DNA of 64,000 bases from Cohnella phaseoli (GTDB lineage: Bacteria; Bacillota; Bacilli; Paenibacillales; Paenibacillaceae): the NCBI RefSeq assembly GCF_003386235.1, contig NZ_QRDZ01000006.1, positions 177,145-241,144 on the forward strand. The letters run 5' to 3'. This document shows, in pieces, positions 35,679 to 44,773 of this stretch; within the stretch, counting starts at the first letter, position 1, and every line of letters begins with the position of its first letter. The translations under genes were made by a program, and so were the position numbers. Under the pieces are notes generated by a model. The model made no database searches. It saw only the letters and a program-made list of their open reading frames with translations, and had not been told where the DNA came from.

Positions 35679-35713
35679 AAGGGTATATATAGCGTCCCTA
35701 TATATACCCTTTC
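35679..35713 (+). terminator. Hairpin between oppA and oppB, likely partial terminator
   Basis: AAGGGTATATATAG (35679-35692) is exactly complementary to CTATATATACCCTT (35698-35711). Few T residues follow. Such hairpins keep the binding-protein mRNA more abundant than the rest of the operon. Confidence 0.75.
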
Positions 35714-35752
35714 GGTTGCATAATAAAGGGAGAACGGGCGGGTGAAGAAAGC

Positions 35753-36688
35753 TTGATTCGTTATATCGCGAAAAAAATCGTGTTTATGCTACTGTCGTTG
35801 TATTTCCTGGTCACGGCCACGTTCGTTCTAATGAATGCCGTGCCAGGAAGTCCGCTGAAGGCGGAAAAAGCAACCAGCGCGACCATCCAGAAAAACTTGG
35901 AAGCGTATTACGGCTTGGACAAGCCGCTAATCGTCCAATATGGCGTTTATTTGAAAAATCTCGTTCAGGGCGACCTGGGCATTTCAATGAAGAAGAAGTT
36001 TCAAGCAGTAGATAAAATTATTAAAGAATCTTTTCCATATTCGCTTAAGCTTGGTTTAGTGTCTGTAGTGACCTCCGTTATAGCAGGTTGCGTGCTAGGC
36101 ATTCTTGCCGCAATGTATCATCGAAAGTTTCTCGATAATCTATCCATGGTTATCGCTACGATCGGCTTGGCCGTACCGAGTTTGGTTATGGCGCCGCTCT
36201 TGCAATACGTCTTCGCTGTGAAAATTAGGGCGTTCGAGGTGGCCGGGCTTAACGGACCGCTCGATTACGTGCTGCCGACGATTGCATTGTCGGCCTCTTC
36301 GATCGCCTTTATCGCCAGGTTGATCCGCTCAACCATGATAGAAGTGTTAAACGCCGACTTTATTAAGACGGCGAAGGCCAAGGGCTTGGCCGGACATCTG
36401 ATCGTGTGGCGCCACGCGCTGCGCAACTCGATGCTTCCGGTCGTCACCTTCCTTGGCTTCCTGATGGCAAGCGTCATTACCGGCTCCGTCGTCATCGAGC
36501 AAATTTTCGCAATTCCCGGACTGGGCAAATTTTTCGTGCAGAGCGTCTCGAATCGGGACTATCCGCTCATTATGGGCATCACGATTTTTTATGCCGTCAT
36601 TTTGATGGTCAGCAGACTGTTGGCGGATATTGCCTACGCGCTGGTCGATCCGCGCATTAGAATGTCCGGCGCTAAGGGGGCGAAATAG
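35753..36688 (+). CDS. oppB: Oligopeptide ABC transporter permease
   Basis: 311 residues, with six predicted membrane segments; the N-terminal MIRYIAKKIVFMLLSLYFLVT segment and the long extracellular loop with LDKPLIVQYGVYLKNLVQGDLG are OppB/DppB hallmarks. The EAA-like loop is TAKAKGLAGHLIVWRHALRN at about 203-222. The start is TTG 35753; a GTG 11 bases before it runs straight into a stop. First permease of a complete oppABCDF operon. Confidence 0.92.
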   Translation: MIRYIAKKIVFMLLSLYFLVTATFVLMNAVPGSPLKAEKATSATIQKNLEAYYGLDKPLIVQYGVYLKNLVQGDLGISMKKKFQAVDKIIKESFPYSLKLGLVSVVTSVIAGCVLGILAAMYHRKFLDNLSMVIATIGLAVPSLVMAPLLQYVFAVKIRAFEVAGLNGPLDYVLPTIALSASSIAFIARLIRSTMIEVLNADFIKTAKAKGLAGHLIVWRHALRNSMLPVVTFLGFLMASVITGSVVIEQIFAIPGLGKFFVQSVSNRDYPLIMGITIFYAVILMVSRLLADIAYALVDPRIRMSGAKGAK

Positions 36689-36689
36689 C

Positions 36690-37628
36690 TTGCTACAGAA
36701 AGATTCCAAGACGAATGCTCTTCGACCGGACATGTTCCAACCGCTTGATCGCGATTCCCGGACATCCGAGAAAATTGAGCGCAAAAGACTGACAGCCTGG
36801 CAGGATATTCGCATGAGGCTGTACAGCAATAAGCTGGCGATGACCGGTTTCTGGATTACGATTGCCGTTATCGTTTTCGCCCTATTCGCGCCGCTTCTAT
36901 ATCCGTATGATCATTTCACCAATGATTTGAGCAAGACAAACCTGCCCCCGAGCGCAGAACACTGGTTCGGTACGGACGATCTTGGCCGCGATTTGTTTGA
37001 AAGAACGTGGAAGGGCGCGCAAATTTCGTTGTTCGTCGGCGTTATGGCCGCATTAATCGATTTGATTATCGGGATCATCTACGGCGGCATCATGGGGTAT
37101 TACGGCGGCAAAGTGGATGAGATCATGAACCGCTTCGCGGAAATTCTATATGCCATTCCTTACCTGCTCGTCGTTATTTTGCTGCTAGTGGTTATGGAGC
37201 CGAGCTTAACTACGATTATCGTAGCGATGTCGATTACCGGCTGGATTAACATGGCGTGGATCGTGCGCGGGCAGATCATGCAATTGAAAAACCAGGAATA
37301 CGCACTCGCGTCCAAAGCGCTTGGCGCAGGCGCGATGCGGATCATTTTCCGTCATTTGATTCCGAACGCGATGGGACCGATTCTCGTAACGATGACGTTG
37401 ACCGTTCCAAGCGCGATTTTTACGGAGGCTTTTCTAAGCTTCCTGGGTCTTGGCGTTCAGTCGCCGGTCGCTTCCTGGGGAACGATGATCAACGACGGGG
37501 TTAAGTCGATGACGTTGTATCCGTGGAGGCTGTTCTTCCCGGCATTTTTCCTTAGCTTGACGATGTTTGCTTTTAACGTATTCGGAGACGGAGTGCGGGA
37601 CGCGTTCGATCCGAAGCTGAAAAAATAG
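36690..37628 (+). CDS. oppC: Oligopeptide ABC transporter permease
   Basis: 312 residues from TTG 36690, one base after the oppB stop and nine bases after GGGGG. A cytosolic N-terminus of about 50 residues precedes six membrane segments. HWFGTDDLGRDLFERTWKGAQISL is the typical OppC/DppC extracellular region (here cited by its position at about 97-120), and the EAA loop is ALASKALGAGAMRIIFRHLI. It forms the translocation channel with OppB. Confidence 0.9.
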   Translation: MLQKDSKTNALRPDMFQPLDRDSRTSEKIERKRLTAWQDIRMRLYSNKLAMTGFWITIAVIVFALFAPLLYPYDHFTNDLSKTNLPPSAEHWFGTDDLGRDLFERTWKGAQISLFVGVMAALIDLIIGIIYGGIMGYYGGKVDEIMNRFAEILYAIPYLLVVILLLVVMEPSLTTIIVAMSITGWINMAWIVRGQIMQLKNQEYALASKALGAGAMRIIFRHLIPNAMGPILVTMTLTVPSAIFTEAFLSFLGLGVQSPVASWGTMINDGVKSMTLYPWRLFFPAFFLSLTMFAFNVFGDGVRDAFDPKLKK

Positions 37629-37660
37629 ACGAGAGATGCGGAAAGGAGGTCGAGGCCTTC

Positions 37661-38698
37661 ATGAAATCTACACAAGCTGCGAAAAAGAAATTACTGGACG
37701 TTCAAAATTTGAGCGTTTCGTTTGATGTATACGCCGGTGAAGTGCAAGCTATACGGGACGTCAGCTTTCAAATCGAGGAAGGCGAAGCGGTAGCCATCGT
37801 AGGCGAATCGGGCTCGGGCAAGAGCGTTACCGCCCAGACGATCATGCGCTTGATCCAGATGCCGCCAGGAAGAATCAAGAACGGTAAAGTGCTGCTTGAC
37901 GGTCAGGATTTGTTAGCCCTTTCCGAGAAAGAGATGCAGAAAGTTCGGGGCAACAAAATCGGCATGATTTTTCAGGACCCGATGACATCGTTGAATCCGA
38001 CGATGACGGTCGGCAAGCAGATTATGGAAGGCTTGCTGCAGCATCAGAAGCTGAGCGCCAATGAGGCGAAAGAACGGGTGATCGAGCTGCTGCGCTTGGT
38101 CGGCATTCCGAATCCCGAAACCCGGCTGAAGCAATATCCGCACCAATTTTCCGGCGGCATGCGTCAGCGGGTCGTTATCGCCATTGCGCTGGCCTGCAAT
38201 CCGTCTCTGCTTATCGCCGACGAACCGACGACGGCTCTCGACGTAACCATTCAAGCGCAGATTTTGAATTTAATGAAGGAACTGCAGCAGAAAATGAACA
38301 CGTCGATCATTCTGATCACTCATGACTTGGGGATCGTTGCGGATATTTGCGATCGCGTTATCGTCATGTATGCAGGACAAGTGGTGGAGACGGGGACGAA
38401 GCGGGAAATATTCAACAATCCGCAGCACCCGTATACGAAAGGGCTGCTGAAATCTTTGCCTCGCCTCGATCAGGCGAAGGACGAGCCGCTGATTCCGATC
38501 TTCGGAACTCCTCCGGATTTGATCAAGCCGCCGCAAGGCTGCGGCTTCTGCGACCGTTGCGACGAAGCGATGCGCGTCTGCGAAACCGAGGTTCCGGATT
38601 ATACAATCCTCAGCGATACGCAATCGGTTCGCTGCTGGCTGCAGCATCCTTATGCGAAACAGGCGGGCTCGTCCGGCAGCAAGGAGGCTAGCGTATGA
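37661..38698 (+). CDS. oppD: Oligopeptide ABC transporter ATPase
   Basis: 345 residues. Walker A is GESGSGKS (about 49-56), the Q loop follows in [13 protein letters not shown], the signature is FSGGMRQR, Walker [14 protein letters not shown], and the C-terminal oligopeptide-transporter extension carries a Cys cluster ([14 protein letters not shown]) like the one that binds a 4Fe-4S cluster in some Dpp/Opp ATPases. It pairs with OppF. AAAGGAGGT lies before ATG 37661; the gene ends in an ATGA overlap with oppF. Confidence 0.93.
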   Translation: MKSTQAAKKKLLDVQNLSVSFDVYAGEVQAIRDVSFQIEEGEAVAIVGESGSGKSVTAQTIMRLIQMPPGRIKNGKVLLDGQDLLALSEKEMQKVRGNKIGMIFQDPMTSLNPTMTVGKQIMEGLLQHQKLSANEAKERVIELLRLVGIPNPETRLKQYPHQFSGGMRQRVVIAIALACNPSLLIADEPTTALDVTIQAQILNLMKELQQKMNTSIILITHDLGIVADICDRVIVMYAGQVVETGTKREIFNNPQHPYTKGLLKSLPRLDQAKDEPLIPIFGTPPDLIKPPQGCGFCDRCDEAMRVCETEVPDYTILSDTQSVRCWLQHPYAKQAGSSGSKEASV

Positions 38699-39651
38699 GC
38701 AAGGCGTTTATCGAGATTGAAGGCTTGAAAAAGTATTTCGATCTGGGCAATCATCGTATTCTAAAAGCCGTTAACGACGTCAGCTTCTCGATCCAGAAGG
38801 GTGAGACGCTAGGCCTCGTCGGCGAATCGGGCTGCGGCAAATCGACCGCAGGACGTACGATCATTCGACTGTACGAGCCGACGGCCGGCAGTATTTCCAT
38901 CGACGGTACGGATGTTGCGAAGCTGTCGAAATCCAAATTAAAAGCCTATCGCAGTAAAATGCAGATGGTCTTTCAGGATCCGTACGCTTCCTTGAATCCG
39001 AGAATGACCGTTCTGGACATTGTCGGCGAAGCGCTCGACATTCACGGTCTTGCAGGCAGTAAGGTGGAGAGAAAGCGTCGGGTTGAGGAATTGCTGGAGA
39101 TGGTCGGTCTGAATGCCGAGCATGCTTCGCGTTACCCGCACGAATTTTCCGGCGGCCAGCGGCAGCGGATCGGCATTACCCGGGCGCTTGCGGTCAATCC
39201 GCAATTTATGATCTGCGACGAGCCGATCTCCGCGCTTGACGTTTCCATCCAAGCGCAGATCATCAACCTGTTGATCGACCTGCAGAAGAAGATGGGGTTG
39301 ACCTATCTGTTCATCGCGCACGATCTGTCGATGGTCAAATATATGAGCGACCGCGTCGCCGTTATGTATTTGGGCAAAATCGTCGAGATGGCGCGAAGCG
39401 AAGACCTGTACTCCAACCCGCAGCATCCTTATACAAGGGCGCTGTTGTCGGCGATTCCGGTTCCGGACCCGGACGTGGAGGAGAACAAGGAGCGCATCGT
39501 CCTGAAAGGCGACCTGCCGAGTCCCGTCAGCCCGCCGAGCGGCTGTCCGTTCCGGACGCGTTGTCCTCTAGCGACGGAGAAGTGCGCGGCGGAGGTTCCG
39601 CTGTTCCGCGAGACGCGCCCAAACCATTACGCGGCTTGCCATTACGCATAA
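38695..39651 (+). CDS. oppF: Oligopeptide ABC transporter ATPase
   Basis: 318 residues. Walker A GESGCGKS, signature FSGGQRQR, Walker [14 protein letters not shown], and the C-terminal extension ending [14 protein letters not shown] and HYAACHYA, again a four-Cys pattern. Start overlaps oppD by 4 bases (ATGA), so the two subunits of the ATPase heterodimer are translationally coupled. Last gene of the operon, followed by a strong terminator. Confidence 0.93.
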   Translation: MSKAFIEIEGLKKYFDLGNHRILKAVNDVSFSIQKGETLGLVGESGCGKSTAGRTIIRLYEPTAGSISIDGTDVAKLSKSKLKAYRSKMQMVFQDPYASLNPRMTVLDIVGEALDIHGLAGSKVERKRRVEELLEMVGLNAEHASRYPHEFSGGQRQRIGITRALAVNPQFMICDEPISALDVSIQAQIINLLIDLQKKMGLTYLFIAHDLSMVKYMSDRVAVMYLGKIVEMARSEDLYSNPQHPYTRALLSAIPVPDPDVEENKERIVLKGDLPSPVSPPSGCPFRTRCPLATEKCAAEVPLFRETRPNHYAACHYA

Positions 39652-39656
39652 GAATG

Positions 39657-39692
39657 AAGACGAAGCGCCGGTTGGCGCTTCGTCTTTTTTTT
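39657..39692 (+). terminator. Rho-independent terminator of the opp operon
   Basis: AAGACGAAGCGCC (39657-39669), loop GGTT, GGCGCTTCGTCTT (39674-39686) and a T run to 39692. Confidence 0.95.
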
Positions 39693-39764
39693 GCGAATCA
39701 GCAGATGAATGGAAGATTGTACAGGGAGGGAGCTATCCTTCCCTATTTGGTAGGGGCACTCTTG

Positions 39765-39795
39765 TTGAGTATGTGTTGAGGGTCAAGCTATATAA
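39765..39795 (+). promoter_or_regulatory. Promoter of the SLH surface protein gene
   Basis: TATAAT at 39790-39795 with TTGAGT at 39765-39770 (spacer 19). The expected transcript start near 39802 lies after ATG 39795, which rules that ATG out as the start codon. Confidence 0.55.
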
Positions 39796-39842
39796 TGAAT
39801 TCGTTACGACAATCGAGAGAAAAAATTAGGAGGAATGACAAC

Positions 39843-42737
39843 TTGTTTAAGCTGCTCAGGAAAAGTTTGTCCATCATCATGGCATTGAGCGTCTTTTTAT
39901 CTTTATGCTCCGTCGCCGCGGCGGCATCGGATAGAATCAAGTTCAAGCTGGAAGAAAGGGTCGAAGGAAGGCCGGGCTATACGATTAGCGTTCCCATAGA
40001 AGTAGATGTTCCGTCTGATGGACTTTTTTACGATTACAATGTTTTCTTAAAGTCGGATGTACCTGTAACGGACGCGTATTGGGGACAATGGAGTGAAGAC
40101 GGGACCCGGATCGATCTTTCCATCAGGATTGCGGACGAGGCTCCATCTGGAAATTATCAGGTGGAATTTGATCGAAGCCAGATGTGGGTGAAAAAAGGAA
40201 CCACAAGCGAAAACTTGGAACTGACTACGGAGTATGATACCGAGATCGGCGTGATTGCCGTTAAGAAGCTAGTGTACGTCGGCAAAGTGAGCGGAAGCGC
40301 GGGCGGCTATGTAGAAGTTCCGGTATTCACCAACTCTACCGAGCCGATCAGTGCTTACGGGGTAACGCTTTCTTACGATCGCAACTTATTCGAGGTGGCG
40401 GAAGTGTCGGGAGTCGGCGAAGGCGAGCTGACTTTTATCGAAGATGAAGAAGAAGGATTAATCGTGAATTGGAACAACGAGGGCAACTCCTCCGTGCTCA
40501 TGACGAACGGGCCGTTGTTCAAGGTGAAATTCAAAATCAAGGCTGTCGATCCGATTGATTACATACCGCTTGACCTGTACATCAACACGCTCCTAGACGA
40601 CTCCGGCGAGATAATGTACGGAGTAGATTCGCGAATGGGCTACATATCCGTGACCGAGAATCAAGCACCGTCTGCCGACAACGTGAACGTAACGGGCACG
40701 CCGCATGTCGGGGAAACGCTTCAGGGCGATTATACGTTCGCTGATGAAGAGTCCGATGCGGAAGGCGTATCGACTTTCAAGTGGTATCGGGCAAATGACG
40801 CAGCCGGCGCGGCAGAGGCTATGATCGCTGGCGCAGACACGAAAGAGTATGTCCTCCAGCAGGAAGACAAAGACAAGTATATTCGTTTTGAGGTGACTCC
40901 GATCGCCGTCTCGGGAACGTTGGCCGGAACCTCGAAGACGAGCGTGTGGACGGGACCGATTGGGGTTCCGACCTACCAGGTTCTCTACGAAGCCAATGGT
41001 GCGACGCAGGGCGACGTCCCCGCGGATTCGAGCGCATACGTAACAGGACAAGAGGCGACGGTGCTGGGCAACACGGGCCACCTGGCGAAGGCGGGGCATA
41101 CTTTCGGCGGCTGGACGACGGATGAAGCCAATCTTGAAGCCGTCTATGCGGCGGGCGACTTGCTTCCGATCGAGTCGACGAATCGTACGCTTTATGCCAA
41201 GTGGGATTTGAATCGCTACCAGGTGAACTTTAATACGAATGGAGGCAGCGCGGTGCCAAGCGTCGAGGCGGACTACGATACCTTGATTGCCGAGCCGCAA
41301 AGACCGAGCCGTTCCGGTTATTCCTTTAGTGGCTGGTATAAGGAGGCGACGCTGACGGACAAGTGGACGTTCGCCTCCGACAAGGTGGTTGCCGACACGA
41401 CTTTGTATGCCGGATGGTCGCAAAACTCCCAAGGAGGCGGAGGAGGCGCCCCTGCGCCGGCAGGACCGGCGGCCTCTGAACAAGGTCTGGACGTGCTCGT
41501 CAACGGCAAGGGGGAAAGCGCGGCCAAAGCGGATACGAAGACGGAAAACGGGCTTAAAAAGACGGTGGTTACCGTAGACGGAGCAAAGCTGGAAAGCAAG
41601 CTAAACGAAGAAAAAGCGGGAGGCACGCTCACGGTTCCGGTCGCGGTGCAATCGGATTCCGTGGAGGTAGAATTCGAAGCCGGCACGATGAAGGCGCTGC
41701 AGCAGAAACAGATGGTCATCGTACTGCAAACGCCGGGCGGAACGTATTCGCTGCCGGCATCGCAAATCGATCTTCAAGCTGTGAGCGGCTTATTCGGCTC
41801 CAATGTTTCTCCCGAGGGCATCAAGGTGCGGCTGAAGATCGCCAAACCTTCCGAGAGTCAAGGTAAAACCGTACAGGGGGCCATCACCCAAGAAGGGCTG
41901 ACGCTGGTCGGCGAGGCGCTTGAATTTACGGTAGAAGCCGCGTACGGAGAGCGCAGCTTAGAGATTGCGTCATTCTCTTCCTATGTCGAGAGGTCCATCG
42001 TTCTGCCTAGCGGCACGGGGCCGAATCGGATCACGACGGGCGTGACGATAGATCCGGACGGAACGGTACGTCACGTACCGACAAAGGTCGTTCAAGAGAA
42101 CGGACGTTATCAAGCGATTTTCAATAGTTTGACAAACAGCACGTACGCTGTCGTCTGGAATCCGGTCTCGTTCGCGGACGTAGCCCGCCATTGGGCGAAA
42201 GACGCGGTTAACGAGATGGGAGCGCGTCTCATCATCGACGGAATTGGGGATAATCAATTCAAGCCGGACCTGGCGGTATCGCGTGCAGAGTTTACGGCGA
42301 TTGTCGTGCGGGCGTTAGGACTTAAGCAAGCGAAGGGTGCGGCCAGCTCCTACTCGGACGTGAGCGCTACGGCGTGGTTCAGCGGAGCGATCGAGTCCGC
42401 TAAAGCTTATAAGCTGGTCGGCGGATTCGAGGACGGCACGTTCCGTCCTGAGGAGAAGCTGACTCGCGAACAGGCGGTCGTCATTCTCGCTAACGCGATG
42501 GAGCTTACCGGACTGAACGATAAGCTGTCCGTCCCTACGGACCCGATGAAGCGTCTTGGCTCCTTTACGGACGCCGGGCAAGTGTCGGAATGGGCGAGGA
42601 AGGCGATGGCCGCCGCGGTCGAAGCGGGGCTGGTGAACGGACAGAAGAATAACCTTATTGCCGCGCAAAGCCAGATAACGCGTGCCGAGGTGGCTTTGAT
42701 CATCCAGCGGTTGTTGGAAAAGTCGAACCTCATTTGA
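39843..42737 (+). CDS. S-layer-anchored protein with cohesin-like, Ig-like, InlB-type repeats and three SLH domains
   Basis: 964 residues from TTG 39843, which has AGGAGG 9 bases upstream. A signal peptide (MFKLLRKSLSIIMALSVFLS) is followed by a beta domain, a cohesin-like domain at about 141-270 (VEVPVFTN; YGVTLSYDRNLFEVAEV), an Ig-like domain with HVGETLQGDYTFADEESD (about 285-304), two Listeria-Bacteroides (InlB B) repeats at about 380-526 (FNTNGGSAVPSV; FSGWY), a Gly/Pro-rich linker, another beta region, and three SLH domains at about 777-964 that bind pyruvylated wall polymer. It is a multi-domain cell surface protein, perhaps for adhesion or for docking partners. No catalytic domain is recognised and no dockerin protein is encoded nearby. 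Confidence 0.87.
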   Translation: MFKLLRKSLSIIMALSVFLSLCSVAAAASDRIKFKLEERVEGRPGYTISVPIEVDVPSDGLFYDYNVFLKSDVPVTDAYWGQWSEDGTRIDLSIRIADEAPSGNYQVEFDRSQMWVKKGTTSENLELTTEYDTEIGVIAVKKLVYVGKVSGSAGGYVEVPVFTNSTEPISAYGVTLSYDRNLFEVAEVSGVGEGELTFIEDEEEGLIVNWNNEGNSSVLMTNGPLFKVKFKIKAVDPIDYIPLDLYINTLLDDSGEIMYGVDSRMGYISVTENQAPSADNVNVTGTPHVGETLQGDYTFADEESDAEGVSTFKWYRANDAAGAAEAMIAGADTKEYVLQQEDKDKYIRFEVTPIAVSGTLAGTSKTSVWTGPIGVPTYQVLYEANGATQGDVPADSSAYVTGQEATVLGNTGHLAKAGHTFGGWTTDEANLEAVYAAGDLLPIESTNRTLYAKWDLNRYQVNFNTNGGSAVPSVEADYDTLIAEPQRPSRSGYSFSGWYKEATLTDKWTFASDKVVADTTLYAGWSQNSQGGGGGAPAPAGPAASEQGLDVLVNGKGESAAKADTKTENGLKKTVVTVDGAKLESKLNEEKAGGTLTVPVAVQSDSVEVEFEAGTMKALQQKQMVIVLQTPGGTYSLPASQIDLQAVSGLFGSNVSPEGIKVRLKIAKPSESQGKTVQGAITQEGLTLVGEALEFTVEAAYGERSLEIASFSSYVERSIVLPSGTGPNRITTGVTIDPDGTVRHVPTKVVQENGRYQAIFNSLTNSTYAVVWNPVSFADVARHWAKDAVNEMGARLIIDGIGDNQFKPDLAVSRAEFTAIVVRALGLKQAKGAASSYSDVSATAWFSGAIESAKAYKLVGGFEDGTFRPEEKLTREQAVVILANAMELTGLNDKLSVPTDPMKRLGSFTDAGQVSEWARKAMAAAVEAGLVNGQKNNLIAAQSQITRAEVALIIQRLLEKSNLI

Positions 42738-42738
42738 G

Positions 42739-42759
42739 GTCAAGCTTCATAAGCTTGAC
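42739..42759. repeat. Palindrome overlapping the -35 box of the tyrS leader promoter
   Basis: GTCAAGCTT (42739-42747), CAT, AAGCTTGAC (42751-42759): a perfect 9-bp inverted repeat. It begins just after the surface-protein stop codon. No T tract follows, so it may be an operator or a 3' stabilising hairpin. Confidence 0.5.
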
Positions 42760-42783
42760 AATCGATTCGGGTTAGGATAAAGT
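42755..42783 (+). promoter_or_regulatory. Promoter of the tyrS T-box transcript
   Basis: TTGACA (42755-42760), 17-base spacer, TAAAGT (42778-42783). Confidence 0.6.
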
Positions 42784-42805
42784 GATTCAAATAAAAGCTA
42801 TAAAC

Positions 42806-43060
42806 GAAAGCGATGAAGGGAAGCAGTAGCCCTCGAATTTCGCGTTACAGAAAGCCGGCGGTCGATGCAAGCCGGTACGCGAGCGAATGGCGAATTACGT
42901 CCCGGAGCTTCCTGTCCCGAACCCGTGCCGGCGCGGAAGGGGCAAGACGGCTGCCTGCCGTTAACGGGCGAGAGGTGGAGCTGCGAATGAAGCGCATGCT
43001 CAAATAGGGTGGTACCGCGATGACTCGTCCCTGTCTTAACGACAGGGCGGGTCTTTTTTG
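42806..43060 (+). promoter_or_regulatory. Tyrosine T-box riboswitch
   Basis: The T-box core AGGGTGGTACCGCG is at 43006-43019. Stem I has the AGAAAGCCGGCGG...AAGCCGG apical part, after which the specifier loop reads GAATTACGTC with the Tyr codon TAC at 42896-42898. The terminator is GACTCGTCCCTGTC (43022-43035) pairing with GACAGGGCGGGTC (43041-43053) plus T run. Uncharged tRNA-Tyr would stabilise the antiterminator and switch on tyrS. Confidence 0.93.
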
Positions 43061-43113
43061 ATTTTCGGGCGCCGCGTCGTCCGCCGAACATTATCTAAAG
43101 GAGAGACATCGAA

Positions 43114-44388
43114 ATGACAAACCTGGATCAAAGCTTGCTCGATAATCTTGAATACAGAGGGTTGATCTACCAGTCGACCAATCGCGACGGTCTGCTGGAG
43201 AAGCTGAACAAGGAGCCTGTCGTGCTATACTGCGGCTTCGATCCGACGGCGGACAGCCTGCATATTGGCCACCTGCTGCCGATTTTGATTCTTCGCCATT
43301 TCCAGCAAGCCGGCCATAAGCCGATTGCGTTGGTTGGCGGCGGCACGGGGATGATCGGCGACCCAAGCGGACGTTCGACGGAGCGCTCCTTGAACACGTC
43401 TGATACGGTAGCTTTGTGGACGGAGCGGCTGAAGGATCAGCTGTCCCGCTTCCTCGACTTCGAAGGAACGGACAATCCGGCCAAGCTGGTTAGCAACTAC
43501 GATTGGTTAGGCCAGCTCGACTTGATCACGTTCCTGCGCGACATCGGCAAAAACTTCACCGTTAACTACATGCTGGCGAAGGATTCGGTCGATTCTCGTC
43601 TGGCCAACGGCATATCCTTTACCGAATTCAGCTACATGATTTTGCAATCGTACGACTTCTACAAGCTGCTGACGGATCACGGCTGCTCGCTGCAGATCGG
43701 CGGAAGCGACCAATGGGGCAACATTACGGCAGGTCTCGACCTGATCGGCAAAATGGGCGGGGGAGAAGCGTACGGCATGACGCTGCCGCTCGTAACGAAG
43801 AGCGACGGCAAGAAATTCGGCAAATCCGAATCCGGCGCCGTCTGGCTCGACCGGAACAAAACATCGGTATATGCCTTCTACCAGTTCTGGATCAACACGG
43901 ATGACAACGATGTGATCAAATTCCTGAAATACTTCACGTTCCTGGGGCGCGAGCGGATCGCCGAGCTGGAGCAAGAGCTGGCCGAGCGTCCGGAGCAGCG
44001 CGCTGCGCAGCGAGAGCTTGCTCGCGAAGTAACGAAGCTTGTTCACGGAGAGGATGCAGTCGTTAGTGCGGAGAAGATTACGCAGGCGCTATTCTCGGGC
44101 GACGTAACGCAGCTTAGCGAAGCGGAGCTGGTGGAGGCGCTGCAGGATATGCCGACGACGGTTGTCCAAGGCGACGAGGAGAAGCTGCTGCTCGACTTGC
44201 TCATCGAGACGAAGGCCGCACCTTCGAAACGTCAAGCGCGCGAGGACATCGAGAAAGGCGCGGTTTACTTGAACGGACAGCGCGAACAGGCGCTTGATTT
44301 CGTCCTGACGCGGGAGCACAGACTGCACGGCAAATACGCGGTTATTCGCAGAGGAAAGAAGAATTACTTCCTCGTTAAGTTCGAATAA
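43114..44388 (+). CDS. tyrS: Tyrosyl-tRNA synthetase
   Basis: 424 residues, a class I synthetase that charges tRNA-Tyr. HIGH motif in DSLHIGHLLP (about 47-56), tyrosine-binding YMILQSYDFYKL and GGSDQWGNITAG, the KMSKS equivalent KFGKSESGAVW, and a C-terminal S4 RNA-binding domain (APSKRQAREDIEKGAVYLNG). ATG 43114 follows AAAGGAGA. Expression is governed by the Tyr T-box directly upstream. A dispersed palindromic element begins 22 bases after its stop codon. Confidence 0.96.
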   Translation: MTNLDQSLLDNLEYRGLIYQSTNRDGLLEKLNKEPVVLYCGFDPTADSLHIGHLLPILILRHFQQAGHKPIALVGGGTGMIGDPSGRSTERSLNTSDTVALWTERLKDQLSRFLDFEGTDNPAKLVSNYDWLGQLDLITFLRDIGKNFTVNYMLAKDSVDSRLANGISFTEFSYMILQSYDFYKLLTDHGCSLQIGGSDQWGNITAGLDLIGKMGGGEAYGMTLPLVTKSDGKKFGKSESGAVWLDRNKTSVYAFYQFWINTDDNDVIKFLKYFTFLGRERIAELEQELAERPEQRAAQRELAREVTKLVHGEDAVVSAEKITQALFSGDVTQLSEAELVEALQDMPTTVVQGDEEKLLLDLLIETKAAPSKRQAREDIEKGAVYLNGQREQALDFVLTREHRLHGKYAVIRRGKKNYFLVKFE

Positions 44389-44409
44389 CGTACGACAACG
44401 ATAGACGCG

Positions 44410-44625
44410 GGAGCTATCCCAAAAGCGCTTATAGTTGCTCTGAAAGATAATCCAGAATAAAGGCTTAAGGGGTATGTACCTTCTTCCGCTGCCATACGCT
44501 TCTGAAATCTGAATGGGGAAACCCGTTACAAGGTTTCAGGAGCGCACGAGGCAGTTTTTCGGAGGTGCGTACCCCTTACTTCGTCTATCGATCGTCTCCA
44601 GGAACTCTGATTTCGGGGCAGTTCC
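44410..44625 (+). repeat. Dispersed palindromic element, copy B
   Basis: It starts GGAGCTATCCCAAAAGCG (44410-44427) and ends GATTTCGGGGCAGTTCC (44609-44625), imperfect terminal inverted repeats. Inside, AAGGGGTATGTACC pairs (two G-T pairs) with GGTGCGTACCCCTT, and around the centre ATACGCTTCTGAAAT (44494-44508) faces GTTTCAGGAGCGCAC, with AAACCCGTTA in the loop. No coding potential. It fills most of the 385-bp gap between tyrS and the ArsR gene. Confidence 0.85.
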
Positions 44626-44658
44626 TTTTATTAAAAGCAGGCTCCTCCTCGATTTTTT

Positions 44659-44680
44659 AATATTCCTTTACAGGAATATT
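44659..44680. promoter_or_regulatory. Putative ArsR operator
   Basis: AATATTCC (44659-44666), TTTACA, GGAATATT (44673-44680): a perfect inverted repeat centred on the -35 box, continuing as the palindrome GGAATATTCC. Typical of ArsR/SmtB family autoregulation. Confidence 0.6.
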
Positions 44681-44696
44681 CCTTGTGTGGTATATT
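44667..44696 (+). promoter_or_regulatory. Promoter of the ArsR/SRPBCC operon
   Basis: TTTACA (44667-44672), 18-base spacer, TATATT (44691-44696). Confidence 0.65.
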
Positions 44697-44773
44697 CAAC
44701 TCAGAAGGAAAACGACACGGTGATGAAGGGGTTGAGGAGCCGCCGGACATTATCAATTAACGAGGTGAATGAC

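Noticed and set aside
37661..39651. oppD and oppF as one duplicated ATPase, or dpp rather than opp
   Set aside because: Each has the full motif set and its own distinct sequence; the opp/dpp naming is by general similarity and the exact peptide range is not claimed.
39795..39842. ATG 39795 as start of the SLH protein
   Set aside because: It overlaps a perfect TATAAT, so it would lie before the transcript start, while TTG 39843 has AGGAGG at ideal spacing.
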